Assembly (NCBI RefSeq): GCF_000472525.1
Contig: NZ_AWZT01000022.1
Span: 45,888-109,887, forward strand
DNA: 64,000 bases
DNA from: Paraburkholderia dilworthii
GTDB lineage: Bacteria; Pseudomonadota; Gammaproteobacteria; Burkholderiales; Burkholderiaceae
Reading direction: 5' to 3'
A model generated the notes under the pieces. It saw only the letters and a list, made by a program, of their open reading frames with translations, ran no database searches and had not been told where the DNA came from. The translations under genes were made by a program, and so were the position numbers. Positions 9,177 to 20,042 of the stretch are shown here, one piece after another. Every line of letters starts with the position of its first letter. The first letter of the stretch is position 1.

Positions 9177-9288
9177 GTTGGGTTCCCAAAAGTGCGCTTT
9201 GGGCTTGTCGTGGTGTTGTCCTCACATTGCTCTCATAAAGAGTAAGCGGCATGAGCAAGCGGCGCACTCAACTGTCTTCAGGTTTCCT

Positions 9289-11115
<1,827 letters not shown>

Positions 11116-11157
11116 GTAGCGCTCAAGCGGTCCCGGCCGCTTTGCTCAAGCTGTTGG

Positions 11158-11189
11158 ACGGAAGCCACCCTCGGGTGGCTTCCGTCATT
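11158..11189 (+). terminator. Rho-independent terminator after typA
   Basis: A perfect 13-bp inverted repeat ACGGAAGCCACCC / GGGTGGCTTCCGT separated by two bases, starting 43 bp after the typA stop and followed by CATTTT. The remaining 310 bp before odhA hold no gene. They should contain the odhA promoter, but no clear -35/-10 pair was found. Confidence 0.85.
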
Positions 11190-11498
11190 TTCGGGAGTGG
11201 TAACGGCGTTGTGAGCAGTTGCCGCAGGTTCGCTGTCCGTTCTCCCCGTTTGTCCTGCTTTGCCGCAAAAGACCTTCGCGAATCGCGACAATTGCCGCCG
11301 AAGCCCGTCGCTACGGGCCCGAGCGGCAATCCGTCTGCTATCTGGACTATCGGTTCTGTGATATGCTCCCCGGGTGCCAGTTTTAGGTCCTTCCAAGCAA
11401 GACTTGATTCGCGCAATCCGCTAAACGGTCAGGCCGTGTCGCGGAAGGTTCTGTAACCCGCTATTTCTCGAGAAACTCGAAGAAAGGTGAGCGTAAAA

Positions 11499-14360
11499 AT
11501 GATGAAGCAACTCCAGTCGAACTCTTATCTGTTCGGCGGCAATGCTCCGTACGTAGAAGAAATGTACGAAGCATATCTCGACAATCCGGCGTCAGTGCCC
11601 GAGAACTGGCGCAGCTATTTCGACGCGTTGCAGAACGTTCCTGCATCGGACGGCACCAATGCCAACGACGTGGCCCACGGCCCGATCGTCGAATCGTTTG
11701 CACAACGGGCCAAGGCCAATGCCTTCATCCCGCGCACGGCAACCGGCGGCGAAGACCTCGCTACCGCGCGAAAGCAAGTCTATGTGCAGTCCCTCATCGG
11801 CGCATATCGCTTCCTCGGCTCGCAATGGGCCAACCTCGATCCCCTGAAGCGCCGCGAACGTCCCGCAATCCCCGAACTCGAACCCGCGTTCTACGACTTC
11901 ACCGAAGCCGACATGGACCAGGAGTTCAGCGCCACGAATCTGTACTTCGGATTCGAGCGCGCGTCGCTGCGCGAGATCGTCAAGGCATTGCGCGACACGT
12001 ACTGCGGCACGATCGGCGTCGAGTACATGTACATCAGCGATCCGGAACAGAAGCGCTGGTGGAAGGAAAAGCTGGAGTCGATCCGCTCCACGCCGAATTT
12101 CTCGAACGAGAAGAAAAAGCACATCCTGAATCGCCTGACGGCCGCTGAAGGCCTCGAGCGCTTCCTCCATACCAAGTACGTCGGCCAGAAGCGCTTCTCG
12201 CTGGAAGGCGGCGAAAGCTTCATCGCGTCGATGGACGAAGTCGTGCGTCACGGCGGCGCCCGCGGCGTGCAAGAAATCGTTATCGGCATGGCTCACCGTG
12301 GCCGTCTGAACGTGCTGGTCAATACGCTCGGCAAGATGCCGGCTGATCTCTTCGCCGAATTCGAAGGCAAGCACGTCGACGACCTGCCGGCCGGCGACGT
12401 GAAGTACCACAAGGGTTTCTCGTCGGACGTCTCGACCGAAGGCGGCCCGGTTCACCTGTCGCTCGCGTTCAACCCGTCGCACCTCGAAATCGTCAACCCG
12501 GTGGTGGAAGGTTCCGCGAAGGCGCGTATGGACCGTCGCGGCGACGACAGCGGCCTGCAAGTGCTGCCGGTGCAGATCCACGGCGACGCGGCATTTGCCG
12601 GCCAGGGCGTCGTGATGGAAACGCTGAACCTCGCGCAAACGCGCGGTTACGGCACGCACGGCACGCTGCACATCGTCATCAACAACCAGATCGGTTTCAC
12701 GACGTCGGATCCGCGCGACTCGCGCTCCACGTTGTACTGCTCGGACGTCGTCAAGATGATCGAAGCGCCGGTGCTGCACGTGAACGGCGACGATCCTGAG
12801 GCAGTCGTTCTGGCCACGCAACTGGCTATCGACTTCCGGATGCAGTTCCACAAGGACGTCGTGGTCGACATCGTCTGCTTCCGTAAGCTGGGTCACAACG
12901 AGCAGGACACGCCGGCTGTCACGCAGCCGCTGATGTACAAGACGATCGCGAAGCACCCGGGCACCCGCGCGCTGTACGCGGAAAAGCTAGTGCAGCAAGG
13001 CGTGATCACCGCGGAAGAAGGCGAGGAATTCGTCAAGGCCTACCGCAAAGCGATGGACGAAGGCCATCACACTGTCGATCCGGTGCTCTCGAACTACAAA
13101 AGCAAGTACGCAGTGGACTGGGTGCCGTTCCTGAATCGCAAGTGGACCGACGCAGCCGACACGGCCGTGCCGCTCGCGGAACTGAAGCGCCTCGCCGAGC
13201 GCATCACCACGGTCCCGGAAAACTTCAAGGTTCACCCGCTGGTCGAGCGTGTTCTCAACGACCGTCGTGCGATGGGCCGTGGCGAAGCGAAGCTCGACTG
13301 GGGCATGGGCGAGCACCTCGCGTTCGCGTCGCTGGTCGCGTCCGGTTATGCGGTGCGCCTGACCGGACAGGACTCGGGTCGCGGCACGTTCACGCACCGT
13401 CACGCGGTGCTGCACGATCAGAACCGCGAGCGCTGGAACGACGGCACGTATGTGCCGCTGCAGAACATCGCCGAAGGTCAGGCGAAGTTCACGGTGATCG
13501 ACTCGGTGCTGTCCGAAGAAGCGGTGCTCGGCTTCGAATACGGTTACTCGACAGCTGAACCGAACACGTTCGTCGCGTGGGAAGCGCAGTTCGGCGACTT
13601 CGTGAACGGCGCACAAGTCGTGATCGACCAGTTCATCTCGTCGGGCGAAGTGAAGTGGGGCCGTGTGTCGGGCCTGACCATGCTGCTGCCGCACGGCTAT
13701 GAAGGTCAGGGCCCGGAGCACTCATCGGCGCGTATCGAACGTTTCCTGCAACTGTGCGCAGACCACAACATGCAAGTGGTTCAGCCGACCACGCCGGCGC
13801 AGATTTTCCACCTGTTGCGCCGTCAGATGATCCGCCTGTTCCGCAAGCCGCTGATCGTCGCAACGCCGAAGTCGCTGCTGCGTCACAAGGAAGCGGTGTC
13901 GGATCTGTCGGAACTCGCGAAGGGTTCGTTCCAGCCGGTGATCGGCGAAGTGGACGAAACCATCGACGCGAAGAAGGTCAAGCGCGTGCTGGCGTGCTCG
14001 GGCCGCGTGTACTACGACCTCGTTGCGCATCGCCGCGAAGCGAAGGCGAACGACGTCGCGATCGTCCGTATCGAGCAGCTGTATCCGTTCGCGCACAAGC
14101 AGTTCGAAGCGGAAATCAAGAAGTACGACAACGCGACGGAAGTGGTCTGGGTGCAGGACGAGCCGCAGAATCAGGGCCCGTGGTTCTACATCGAGCACCA
14201 TCTGAAGGAAGGCATGAAGGAAGGACAGAAGCTGGCATACAGCGGCCGTCCGGCTTCGGCTTCGCCGGCAGTCGGTTACTACGCGAAGCACTACGAGCAG
14301 CAGAAGGCGCTGGTCGAAGGCGCTTTCGGCCGCCTCAAGAGCGCGTCGATCGCTAAATAA
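11499..14360 (+). CDS. odhA: 2-oxoglutarate dehydrogenase E1 component
   Basis: A 953-residue thiamine diphosphate enzyme that decarboxylates 2-oxoglutarate and passes the succinyl group to the E2 lipoyl arm in the TCA cycle. The N-terminal E2-binding segment (SYLFGGNAPYVEEMYEAYL) is present, as are GMAHRGRLNVL, the pyrophosphate-binding region GDAAFAGQGVVMETLNL, and the transketolase-like PYR domain (GQDSGRGTFTHRH). The start is the ATG at 11499, about 9 bp after an AAAGGTGAG ribosome site. A GTG four codons earlier lies inside that site and is less likely. Length fits the family. It heads the odhA-odhB-lpdA operon. Confidence 0.96.
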   Translation: MMKQLQSNSYLFGGNAPYVEEMYEAYLDNPASVPENWRSYFDALQNVPASDGTNANDVAHGPIVESFAQRAKANAFIPRTATGGEDLATARKQVYVQSLIGAYRFLGSQWANLDPLKRRERPAIPELEPAFYDFTEADMDQEFSATNLYFGFERASLREIVKALRDTYCGTIGVEYMYISDPEQKRWWKEKLESIRSTPNFSNEKKKHILNRLTAAEGLERFLHTKYVGQKRFSLEGGESFIASMDEVVRHGGARGVQEIVIGMAHRGRLNVLVNTLGKMPADLFAEFEGKHVDDLPAGDVKYHKGFSSDVSTEGGPVHLSLAFNPSHLEIVNPVVEGSAKARMDRRGDDSGLQVLPVQIHGDAAFAGQGVVMETLNLAQTRGYGTHGTLHIVINNQIGFTTSDPRDSRSTLYCSDVVKMIEAPVLHVNGDDPEAVVLATQLAIDFRMQFHKDVVVDIVCFRKLGHNEQDTPAVTQPLMYKTIAKHPGTRALYAEKLVQQGVITAEEGEEFVKAYRKAMDEGHHTVDPVLSNYKSKYAVDWVPFLNRKWTDAADTAVPLAELKRLAERITTVPENFKVHPLVERVLNDRRAMGRGEAKLDWGMGEHLAFASLVASGYAVRLTGQDSGRGTFTHRHAVLHDQNRERWNDGTYVPLQNIAEGQAKFTVIDSVLSEEAVLGFEYGYSTAEPNTFVAWEAQFGDFVNGAQVVIDQFISSGEVKWGRVSGLTMLLPHGYEGQGPEHSSARIERFLQLCADHNMQVVQPTTPAQIFHLLRRQMIRLFRKPLIVATPKSLLRHKEAVSDLSELAKGSFQPVIGEVDETIDAKKVKRVLACSGRVYYDLVAHRREAKANDVAIVRIEQLYPFAHKQFEAEIKKYDNATEVVWVQDEPQNQGPWFYIEHHLKEGMKEGQKLAYSGRPASASPAVGYYAKHYEQQKALVEGAFGRLKSASIAK

Positions 14361-14375
14361 AGAGAACAGACGAAC

Positions 14376-14400
14376 CGGGAAAGCGCAGCGCGCTTTCCCG
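14376..14400 (+). promoter_or_regulatory. Perfect hairpin in the odhA-odhB spacer
   Basis: An 11-bp perfect inverted repeat CGGGAAAGCGC / GCGCTTTCCCG with a 3-nt loop, 16 bp after the odhA stop. No T-run follows, so it is more likely an mRNA stabilising, processing or partial-attenuation element than a terminator. Confidence 0.6.
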
Positions 14401-14503
14401 TGCCGCGTTCAGCGACCGATAAAGGTCAAGGCACGGCACGCAGGGTTCGCAGGCGGTCGTCGTTCACCGCGCCGTCACCCGATACGTATTCAGGATATTC
14501 ATA

Positions 14504-15784
14504 ATGGCTATTGTTGAAGTCAAGGTTCCCCAGCTGTCCGAGTCGGTCTCGGAAGCCACGATGCTGCAGTGGAAGAAGAAGCCCGGCGAGGCTGTTGCTC
14601 AAGACGAAATTCTCATCGAAATCGAGACCGACAAAGTCGTGCTCGAAGTGCCGGCACCCTCGGCCGGCGTGCTCGCGCAAGTCATCGCGAATGACGGCGA
14701 CACCGTCACGGCCGATCAGGTCATCGCCAAGATCGACACGGAAGGCAAGGCAGGCGCTGCCGCTGTCGAAGCGGAAGTGAAGCCGGCTCCGGCCGCCACG
14801 CCCGCTCCGGCCGCTGCACCCGCGCCTGCTGCTCAGGCCGCATCCGCAACGGGTGCGAACACCGCTGCTTCGCCGGCTGCCGGCAAGCTGATGGCGGAGA
14901 AGGGCCTGTCGTCGGGCGACGTCGCCGGCACGGGCCGCGACGGCCGCATCACGAAGGGCGATGTGCTCACCGCAGGCGCCCCCGCAGCGAAGGCTGCACC
15001 CGCACCGGCTGCGGCACCGAAGGCCGCAAAGCCGTCGCTGCCGGACGTCAAGGGACCGGCATCGGCCGACCAGTGGCTGAAGGACCGCCCGGAGCAACGC
15101 GTGCCGATGTCGCGTCTGCGTGCGCGTATCGCTGAGCGTCTGCTCGAGTCGCAGCAAACCAACGCCATCCTGACCACGTTCAACGAAGTGAACATGGCAC
15201 CGGTGATGGACCTGCGCAACAAATACAAAGACAAGTTCGAAAAGGAACATGGCGTGAAGCTCGGCTTCATGTCGTTCTTCGTGAAGGCGGCCGTTCACGC
15301 GCTGAAGAAGTTCCCGCTGGTGAACGCGTCGATCGACGGTAACGACATCGTCTATCACGGCTACTTCGACATCGGTATCGCTGTCGGTTCGCCGCGCGGT
15401 CTCGTGGTGCCGATCCTGCGCAATGCAGATCAGCTGAGCCTCGCCGAAATTGAGAAGAAGATTGCCGAGTTTGGCCAGAAGGCGAAGGACGGCAAGCTGT
15501 CGATCGAGGAAATGACGGGCGGCACGTTCTCGATCTCGAACGGTGGTGTGTTCGGTTCGATGCTGTCGACGCCGATCATCAACCCGCCGCAGTCCGCGAT
15601 TCTCGGCGTGCACGCCACGAAGGAACGCGCTGTGGTCGAGAACGGCCAGATCGTGATCCGCCCGATGAACTATCTGGCGCTCTCGTACGACCACCGGATC
15701 ATCGACGGCCGCGAAGCCGTGCTGTCGCTCGTCGCCATGAAGGATGCGCTGGAAGATCCGGCGCGCCTGCTGCTCGACCTGTAA
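14504..15784 (+). CDS. odhB: Dihydrolipoyllysine succinyltransferase (E2 of the 2-oxoglutarate dehydrogenase complex)
   Basis: A 426-residue E2 core enzyme that transfers the succinyl group from its lipoyl arm to CoA. It has a single lipoyl domain at residues 1-75 with the lipoylated Lys44 in ETDKVVLEVP, then an Ala/Pro-rich flexible linker. The E3-binding domain (AGKLMAEKGLSSGDVAGTGR) follows, then a second Ala/Pro linker and the catalytic domain. The catalytic His397 and Asp401 lie in LSYDHRIIDGREAV. Domain order and length are typical of SucB. It is flanked by E1 and E3 genes, with hairpins in both spacers. Confidence 0.96.
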   Translation: MAIVEVKVPQLSESVSEATMLQWKKKPGEAVAQDEILIEIETDKVVLEVPAPSAGVLAQVIANDGDTVTADQVIAKIDTEGKAGAAAVEAEVKPAPAATPAPAAAPAPAAQAASATGANTAASPAAGKLMAEKGLSSGDVAGTGRDGRITKGDVLTAGAPAAKAAPAPAAAPKAAKPSLPDVKGPASADQWLKDRPEQRVPMSRLRARIAERLLESQQTNAILTTFNEVNMAPVMDLRNKYKDKFEKEHGVKLGFMSFFVKAAVHALKKFPLVNASIDGNDIVYHGYFDIGIAVGSPRGLVVPILRNADQLSLAEIEKKIAEFGQKAKDGKLSIEEMTGGTFSISNGGVFGSMLSTPIINPPQSAILGVHATKERAVVENGQIVIRPMNYLALSYDHRIIDGREAVLSLVAMKDALEDPARLLLDL

Positions 15785-15880
15785 AACGCCGCTTCTGTCG
15801 GCGTCCCGGCTTGCGATCTCGCGAGCCGGCGCCATATGAAGCATCAGGCAAGCATCATGTCTTAAGCATTCCGCAGTACA

Positions 15881-15920
15881 GGAACGGCGCGCGCCACGAA
15901 GCGTGGCCGCGCGCCGTTCC
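15881..15920 (+). promoter_or_regulatory. Long hairpin in the odhB-lpdA spacer
   Basis: GGAACGGCGCGCGCCACG pairs with the following CGTGG-c-CGCGCGCCGTTCC around a 3-nt AAG loop: an 18-bp stem with one bulged C, ending 18 bp before the lpdA start. No T-run follows. Its position against the lpdA ribosome site suggests an effect on mRNA processing, stability or E3 translation level. Confidence 0.62.
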
Positions 15921-15938
15921 GTCATCAAAAGGATTGTT

Positions 15939-17369
15939 ATGTCCAAAGAATTTGACGTCGTTGTGATCGGCGCAGGCCCTGGCGGTTATATCGCCGCCAT
16001 CCGCGCAGCGCAGCTCGGCAAGACCGTCGCATGTATCGAAAAATGGAAGAACCCGGCCGGTGCGTTGAAGCTCGGCGGCACGTGTCTGAACGTGGGTTGT
16101 ATTCCGTCGAAGGCGCTGCTTGCGTCGTCGGAAGAGTTTGAAAACGCATCGCATCACCTTGCTGACCACGGCATCTCCGTGGAAAACGTGAAGGTCGATA
16201 TCTCGAAGATGATGGCCCGCAAAGACGGTATCGTCGACAAGATGACGAAGGGCATCGAATTCCTGTTCCGCAAGAACAAGATCACGTGGCTCAAGGGCCA
16301 CGGCAAGTTCACCGGCAAAACGGATGCCGGCGTGCAGATCGAAGTGAGCGGCGAAGGCGAAACCGAAATGGTCACGGCAAAGAACGTGATCATTGCAACC
16401 GGTTCGAAGGCGCGCCATCTGCCGAACATTCCGGTCGACAACAAGATCGTCGCGGACAACGAAGGCGCACTCGCTTTCGACACGGCACCGAAGAAGCTGG
16501 CCGTTATCGGCGCAGGCGTGATCGGTCTGGAGTTGGGCTCGGTGTGGCGCCGTCTGGGCGCGGAAGTGACCGTGCTCGAAGCGCTGCCGGAATTCCTCGG
16601 CGCGGCTGACCAGGCGCTCTCGAAAGAAGCCGCCAAGCAGTTCAAGAAGCAGGGTCTCGACATTCACGTCGGCGTGAAGGTCGGCGAAGTGACGACCAGC
16701 GAGAACAGCGTCACGATCAATTACACGGACAAGGACGGCAACGCGCAGAAGCTCGAAGCGGACCGCCTCATCGTGTCGATCGGCCGCGTGCCGAACACCG
16801 ACAACCTCGGTCTCGAAGCGATCGGCCTGAAGGCCAATGAGCGCGGCTTCATCGACGTCGACGATCATTGCGCGACGGCCGTGCCGAACGTGTACGCGAT
16901 CGGCGACGTGGTGCGTGGCCCGATGCTCGCGCACAAAGCCGAAGATGAAGGCGTGCTGGTTGCCGAGATTATCGACGGTCAGAAGCCGCATATCGACTAC
17001 AACTGCATTCCGTGGGTGATCTACACCGAGCCGGAAATCGCGTGGGTCGGCAAGACGGAACAGCAACTGAAGGCTGAAGGCCGCGAAGTCAAGACGGGTC
17101 AGTTCCCGTTCATGGCCAACGGCCGCGCGCTCGGCATCAACAAGGCGGATGGTTTCGTCAAGATGATCGCTGACGCGAAGACCGACGAACTGCTCGGCGT
17201 GCACATCATCTCGGCGAACGCATCGGACCTGATCGCGGAAGCCGTGGTGGCGATGGAATTCAAGGCGGCGTCGGAAGATATCGGCCGCATTTGCCATCCG
17301 CACCCGTCGCTGTCGGAAGTCATGCGCGAAGCGGCACTCGCCGTGGACAAGCGCGCGCTGAACATGTAA
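15939..17369 (+). CDS. lpdA: Dihydrolipoyl dehydrogenase (E3)
   Basis: A 476-residue flavoprotein that reoxidises dihydrolipoamide on E2 with NAD+. The FAD-binding motif VVIGAGPGGYIAAIRAAQLG is at the N-terminus, and the redox-active pair Cys49/Cys54 sits in GGTCLNVGCIPSK. An NAD-binding GAGVIGLELGSVW segment follows, and the catalytic His455-Glu460 dyad is in HPHPSLSEVMREAAL. The start at 15939 has an AAAAGGA site 5 bp upstream. A start 12 codons earlier falls inside the hairpin and lacks a ribosome site. It is the third gene of the odh operon. Confidence 0.96.
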   Translation: MSKEFDVVVIGAGPGGYIAAIRAAQLGKTVACIEKWKNPAGALKLGGTCLNVGCIPSKALLASSEEFENASHHLADHGISVENVKVDISKMMARKDGIVDKMTKGIEFLFRKNKITWLKGHGKFTGKTDAGVQIEVSGEGETEMVTAKNVIIATGSKARHLPNIPVDNKIVADNEGALAFDTAPKKLAVIGAGVIGLELGSVWRRLGAEVTVLEALPEFLGAADQALSKEAAKQFKKQGLDIHVGVKVGEVTTSENSVTINYTDKDGNAQKLEADRLIVSIGRVPNTDNLGLEAIGLKANERGFIDVDDHCATAVPNVYAIGDVVRGPMLAHKAEDEGVLVAEIIDGQKPHIDYNCIPWVIYTEPEIAWVGKTEQQLKAEGREVKTGQFPFMANGRALGINKADGFVKMIADAKTDELLGVHIISANASDLIAEAVVAMEFKAASEDIGRICHPHPSLSEVMREAALAVDKRALNM

Positions 17370-17415
17370 TCGCGCGCCTGACCGAACGCAACTCCGGCAT
17401 TCTGGCATCACCACG

Positions 17416-17449
17416 AGGCGGGCGGGTTCATTCCCTCCCGCCTTTCTTT
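17416..17449 (+). terminator. Rho-independent terminator after lpdA
   Basis: AGGCGGG (17416-17422) pairs with CCCGCCT (17437-17443), the inner bases can pair further, and TTCTTTTT follows. It closes the odh operon 47 bp after the lpdA stop and only 13 bp before the zapE start, so zapE translation may depend on read-through or on a promoter not recognised here. Confidence 0.8.
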
Positions 17450-17462
17450 TTGCAGCAACACG

Positions 17463-18560
17463 ATGAACGTCACCGAATACTACGAAAAAGAACTGCAGAC
17501 GCGGGGCTATCAATCCGACCCGGCGCAACGCGCGGCGGTGGACCGTCTGCAGCGGTGCTACGAAGAGTGGGTCGAGTACAAATCGCGCCGCTCGAACGCG
17601 TTCAAGAAGCTGATCAATCGCCCGGACCCGCCGCGCGGCGTGTACATGTGGGGCGGCGTGGGGCGGGGCAAGAGCTTCCTGATGGACAGCTTCTACATGA
17701 TCGTGCCGGTACAGCGCAAAACGCGGCTGCATTTCCACGAGTTCATGCGTGAAGTGCATCGCGAACTGGAAGAACTGAAAGGCCAGGCCGATCCGCTCGA
17801 CGAACTCGCGCGCCGCATTGCGAAGCGCTACCGGCTGATCTGTTTCGACGAATTCCACGTATCGGATATCGCGGACGCAATGATCCTTTATCGTCTGCTC
17901 GACAAGCTGTTCGAAAACGGCGTGCAATTCGTGATGACGTCCAACTACGATCCCGACACGCTGTACCCAGACGGCCTGCATCGCGACCGCATGCTGCCGG
18001 CTATCGAGCTGATCAAGGAAAAGCTCGACGTGATCAATGTCGATGCGGGCATCGACTACCGGCAGCGCACGCTGGCGCAGGTCGAGGTATATCACACGCC
18101 GCTCGGCGCGGCCGCCGACAAGGCGCTGCGCGATGCGTTCGCGCGGCTCGCCGCGGTGCCTGACGAAAGTCCCATCCTGCACATCGAAAAGCGTGAGCTG
18201 AAGGCGCTGCGCAAGGCCGATGGCGTCGTCTGGTTCGACTTTGCGACGTTATGCGGCGGTCCGCGTTCGCAGAACGACTACCTCGAACTAGCGAGCCGCT
18301 TCCATGCGGTGATCCTGTCCGCGGTGCCGCAGATGTCGGCGCGCATGGCGTCGGAGGCGCGCCGCTTCACGTGGCTGATCGACGTCTTTTACGACCACAA
18401 GGTGAAGCTGCTGATGTCGGCTGCCGTGCCACCCGAGCAGCTTTATGTCGATGGCCCGATGGCCAACGAATTCACGCGCACGGTGTCGCGGATCGTCGAA
18501 ATGCGAAGCAAGGAGTATCTCGATGCACCGCGCCGGATCGTCGATACATCGCTGACCTGA
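17463..18560 (+). CDS. zapE: Cell division protein ZapE (AFG1-like ATPase)
   Basis: A 365-residue AAA+ ATPase of the AFG1/LACE1 family. In bacteria ZapE associates with the Z-ring and destabilises FtsZ polymers in an ATP-dependent way. Walker A is GGVGRGKS (residues 64-71), Walker B is ICFDEFHVSD (about 126-135), and VMTSNYDPDTLYPDGLHR with its Asn and Arg matches the sensor region. Length is typical. It follows lpdA by 93 bp on the same strand, an order I associate with Burkholderiaceae. Confidence 0.92.
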   Translation: MNVTEYYEKELQTRGYQSDPAQRAAVDRLQRCYEEWVEYKSRRSNAFKKLINRPDPPRGVYMWGGVGRGKSFLMDSFYMIVPVQRKTRLHFHEFMREVHRELEELKGQADPLDELARRIAKRYRLICFDEFHVSDIADAMILYRLLDKLFENGVQFVMTSNYDPDTLYPDGLHRDRMLPAIELIKEKLDVINVDAGIDYRQRTLAQVEVYHTPLGAAADKALRDAFARLAAVPDESPILHIEKRELKALRKADGVVWFDFATLCGGPRSQNDYLELASRFHAVILSAVPQMSARMASEARRFTWLIDVFYDHKVKLLMSAAVPPEQLYVDGPMANEFTRTVSRIVEMRSKEYLDAPRRIVDTSLT

Positions 18561-18604
18561 GCGGCGCTTCGGCGGGTTCCCGCAACTCGCCGGCGGCGCT
18601 TTTG
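18560..18604 (+). terminator. Probable terminator after zapE
   Basis: An imperfect GC-rich inverted repeat: AGCG..CGC..GGCG.GTT pairs with AAC.CGCC..GCG.CGCT. It begins at the zapE stop and is followed by TTTT. The mismatches and short T-run make it weaker than the others in the window. Confidence 0.45.
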
Positions 18605-18733
18605 CGATAGACCGCCTCGCCTCGGGCTAGCGGACCAGGTCGAAAGGCGTATTTTCAGGATTCGGATTGCTCTGATGTTGCGGCTTTGGGCGACTGGCTA
18701 TCTTTGTCAAGTATCTGACCAAGGAGAAACCAG

Positions 18734-19189
18734 ATGAACCCCTACCGTGACATCAACGACGAAGAGTGGCAACGCATTGTGCCATTGTTGCCCGAACTGC
18801 GCCCGCGCTCGGAATTGCGTGGTCGCCCGCTTGCCAATACACGCTCCGTTCTCAACGGCGTGTTGTGGGTGATGTACAGCGGCGCCACCTGGTCCGCCAT
18901 GCCCCGCAAATACCCGTCCTATCAGACGTGTCATCGCCGCTTCAAGGCATGGTACGGATCCGGCGTATTGAAGCGCGTCATGGAGCAGCTGTTCGGCGCC
19001 GCGAGCGAGGAACTCTGCGCAATGATGGAAGCGCGCATGCGCACGCACGTGAGCGCGGAACAGAAAAGCGTCGTTTCAGCGGAGAAAGCGTCGGCTCCGG
19101 TAGCGCCCTCGGTGTACACCCCGGCAGCGGCCACCCCCTTGCCGTCTTTTCCGTTTGCCTTCACGTCGCCCTTCAAACACGCTGCATGA
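18734..19189 (+). CDS. IS5-type transposase N-terminal domain protein (DUF4096-like), possibly domesticated
   Basis: A 151-residue protein. Residues 1-85 (EEWQRIVPLLPELRP, GRPLANTRSVLNGVLWVMYS, GATWSAMPRKYPSYQTCHRR) match the N-terminal DUF4096 domain, or OrfA, of IS5-family transposases. The DDE catalytic half is absent. Instead there is an Ala/Ser/Pro-rich tail (about residues 100-151) ending in a proper stop. It has an AAGGAGA ribosome site 8 bp before the ATG, and no inverted repeats or second transposase gene flank it. It is either an IS remnant or a domesticated DNA-binding protein. The good start signal favours an expressed gene, but function is unknown. Confidence 0.7.
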   Translation: MNPYRDINDEEWQRIVPLLPELRPRSELRGRPLANTRSVLNGVLWVMYSGATWSAMPRKYPSYQTCHRRFKAWYGSGVLKRVMEQLFGAASEELCAMMEARMRTHVSAEQKSVVSAEKASAPVAPSVYTPAAATPLPSFPFAFTSPFKHAA

Positions 19190-19298
19190 CGACTCAAATC
19201 ACGCTACATCACGTAGAAAAACGGCCGAACGGTAGTATCGTCTGCCGTTTCTCTTTCTTTCCGGTCACGTCGCTAATGCGTGCGGATACGGGCCGGCA

Positions 19299-19784
19299 TC
19301 ATTGCTGACGAACCCACGTTTGCGAACGGCCGAGCAGCGACACGCCGATATAGCCGCGCACCACGAGCTTGTTGCCGCCGTCTTCCAGATGCATCTTGCA
19401 CTTGTACAACTTGCCGTTTTCCGGATCGAGAATCTGCCCGTGATCCCAGGCATCGCCGTCCTTTTTCATCTCGCTGATGATGGTCATGCCGAGAATCGGC
19501 TGATCCTTGCGCGCATCGGTGCATGCAGTGCAGCGGCGATCCGGCTGATCGTTCGGACCGAGACCTTTGATCACCTTGCCGCTGAGCGTCCCATTGCCGT
19601 CCTGCGAAATCTGCACTAATGCCTTGGGTTGGCCGGTGTGGTCGTCGATGGTCTGCCAGGTGCCCACGGGAGTGTCCGTCTGCGCCATCGCGGTGACGGC
19701 GCTTGCGACCAGCACGCCGGCAAGCGCGGCATGTTTCGCTGTACGAAGTGCGATCGCGCGAGCGCTTTCGATGAACTGCATCAT
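19299..19784 (-). CDS. DUF2147 domain-containing exported protein
   Basis: A 161-residue protein with an N-terminal signal peptide ending near TAMAQ (about residue 35). The DUF2147 pattern follows: PVGTWQTIDDHTGQPKALVQI, GKVIKGL, a Cys pair in RRCTACT, a MKKDGDAWDHGQILDPENGK segment and YKCKMHLEDGGNKLVVRGYI near the end. The family is predicted to be a small periplasmic beta-barrel of unknown function, often near stress or lipid genes. It stands alone between the transposase-derived gene and the TpsB-like gene. Confidence 0.85.
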   Translation of the reverse strand: MMQFIESARAIALRTAKHAALAGVLVASAVTAMAQTDTPVGTWQTIDDHTGQPKALVQISQDGNGTLSGKVIKGLGPNDQPDRRCTACTDARKDQPILGMTIISEMKKDGDAWDHGQILDPENGKLYKCKMHLEDGGNKLVVRGYIGVSLLGRSQTWVRQQ

Positions 19785-20042
19785 TGTCTTCCTCCTTGAT
19801 AAAAGACGGCGCGATCATGCTCGCGCAGCGTTATCGACATCGCGTGAGGTAATACTGCGAGCCGTCAGGCTCGCGATCTCGCGTGATGCTTCCGGGTTCT
19901 CCTGACGCTCGCGGCGCGCGGCCGGATTTGCGGCTCTCGTGTGGCCGCTTCATGACGTCAGCGCAGAATACGTGAAGTGTGCGCGAAAGTGCGCGCACCG
20001 TTTGATAGTGGAACCTCTAGTCGGGCCGCGTCGCGTCCGCGC

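Noticed and set aside
15855..18182. A 775-codon open frame antisense to lpdA and zapE
   Set aside because: It spans two well-supported genes on the opposite strand and resembles no protein.
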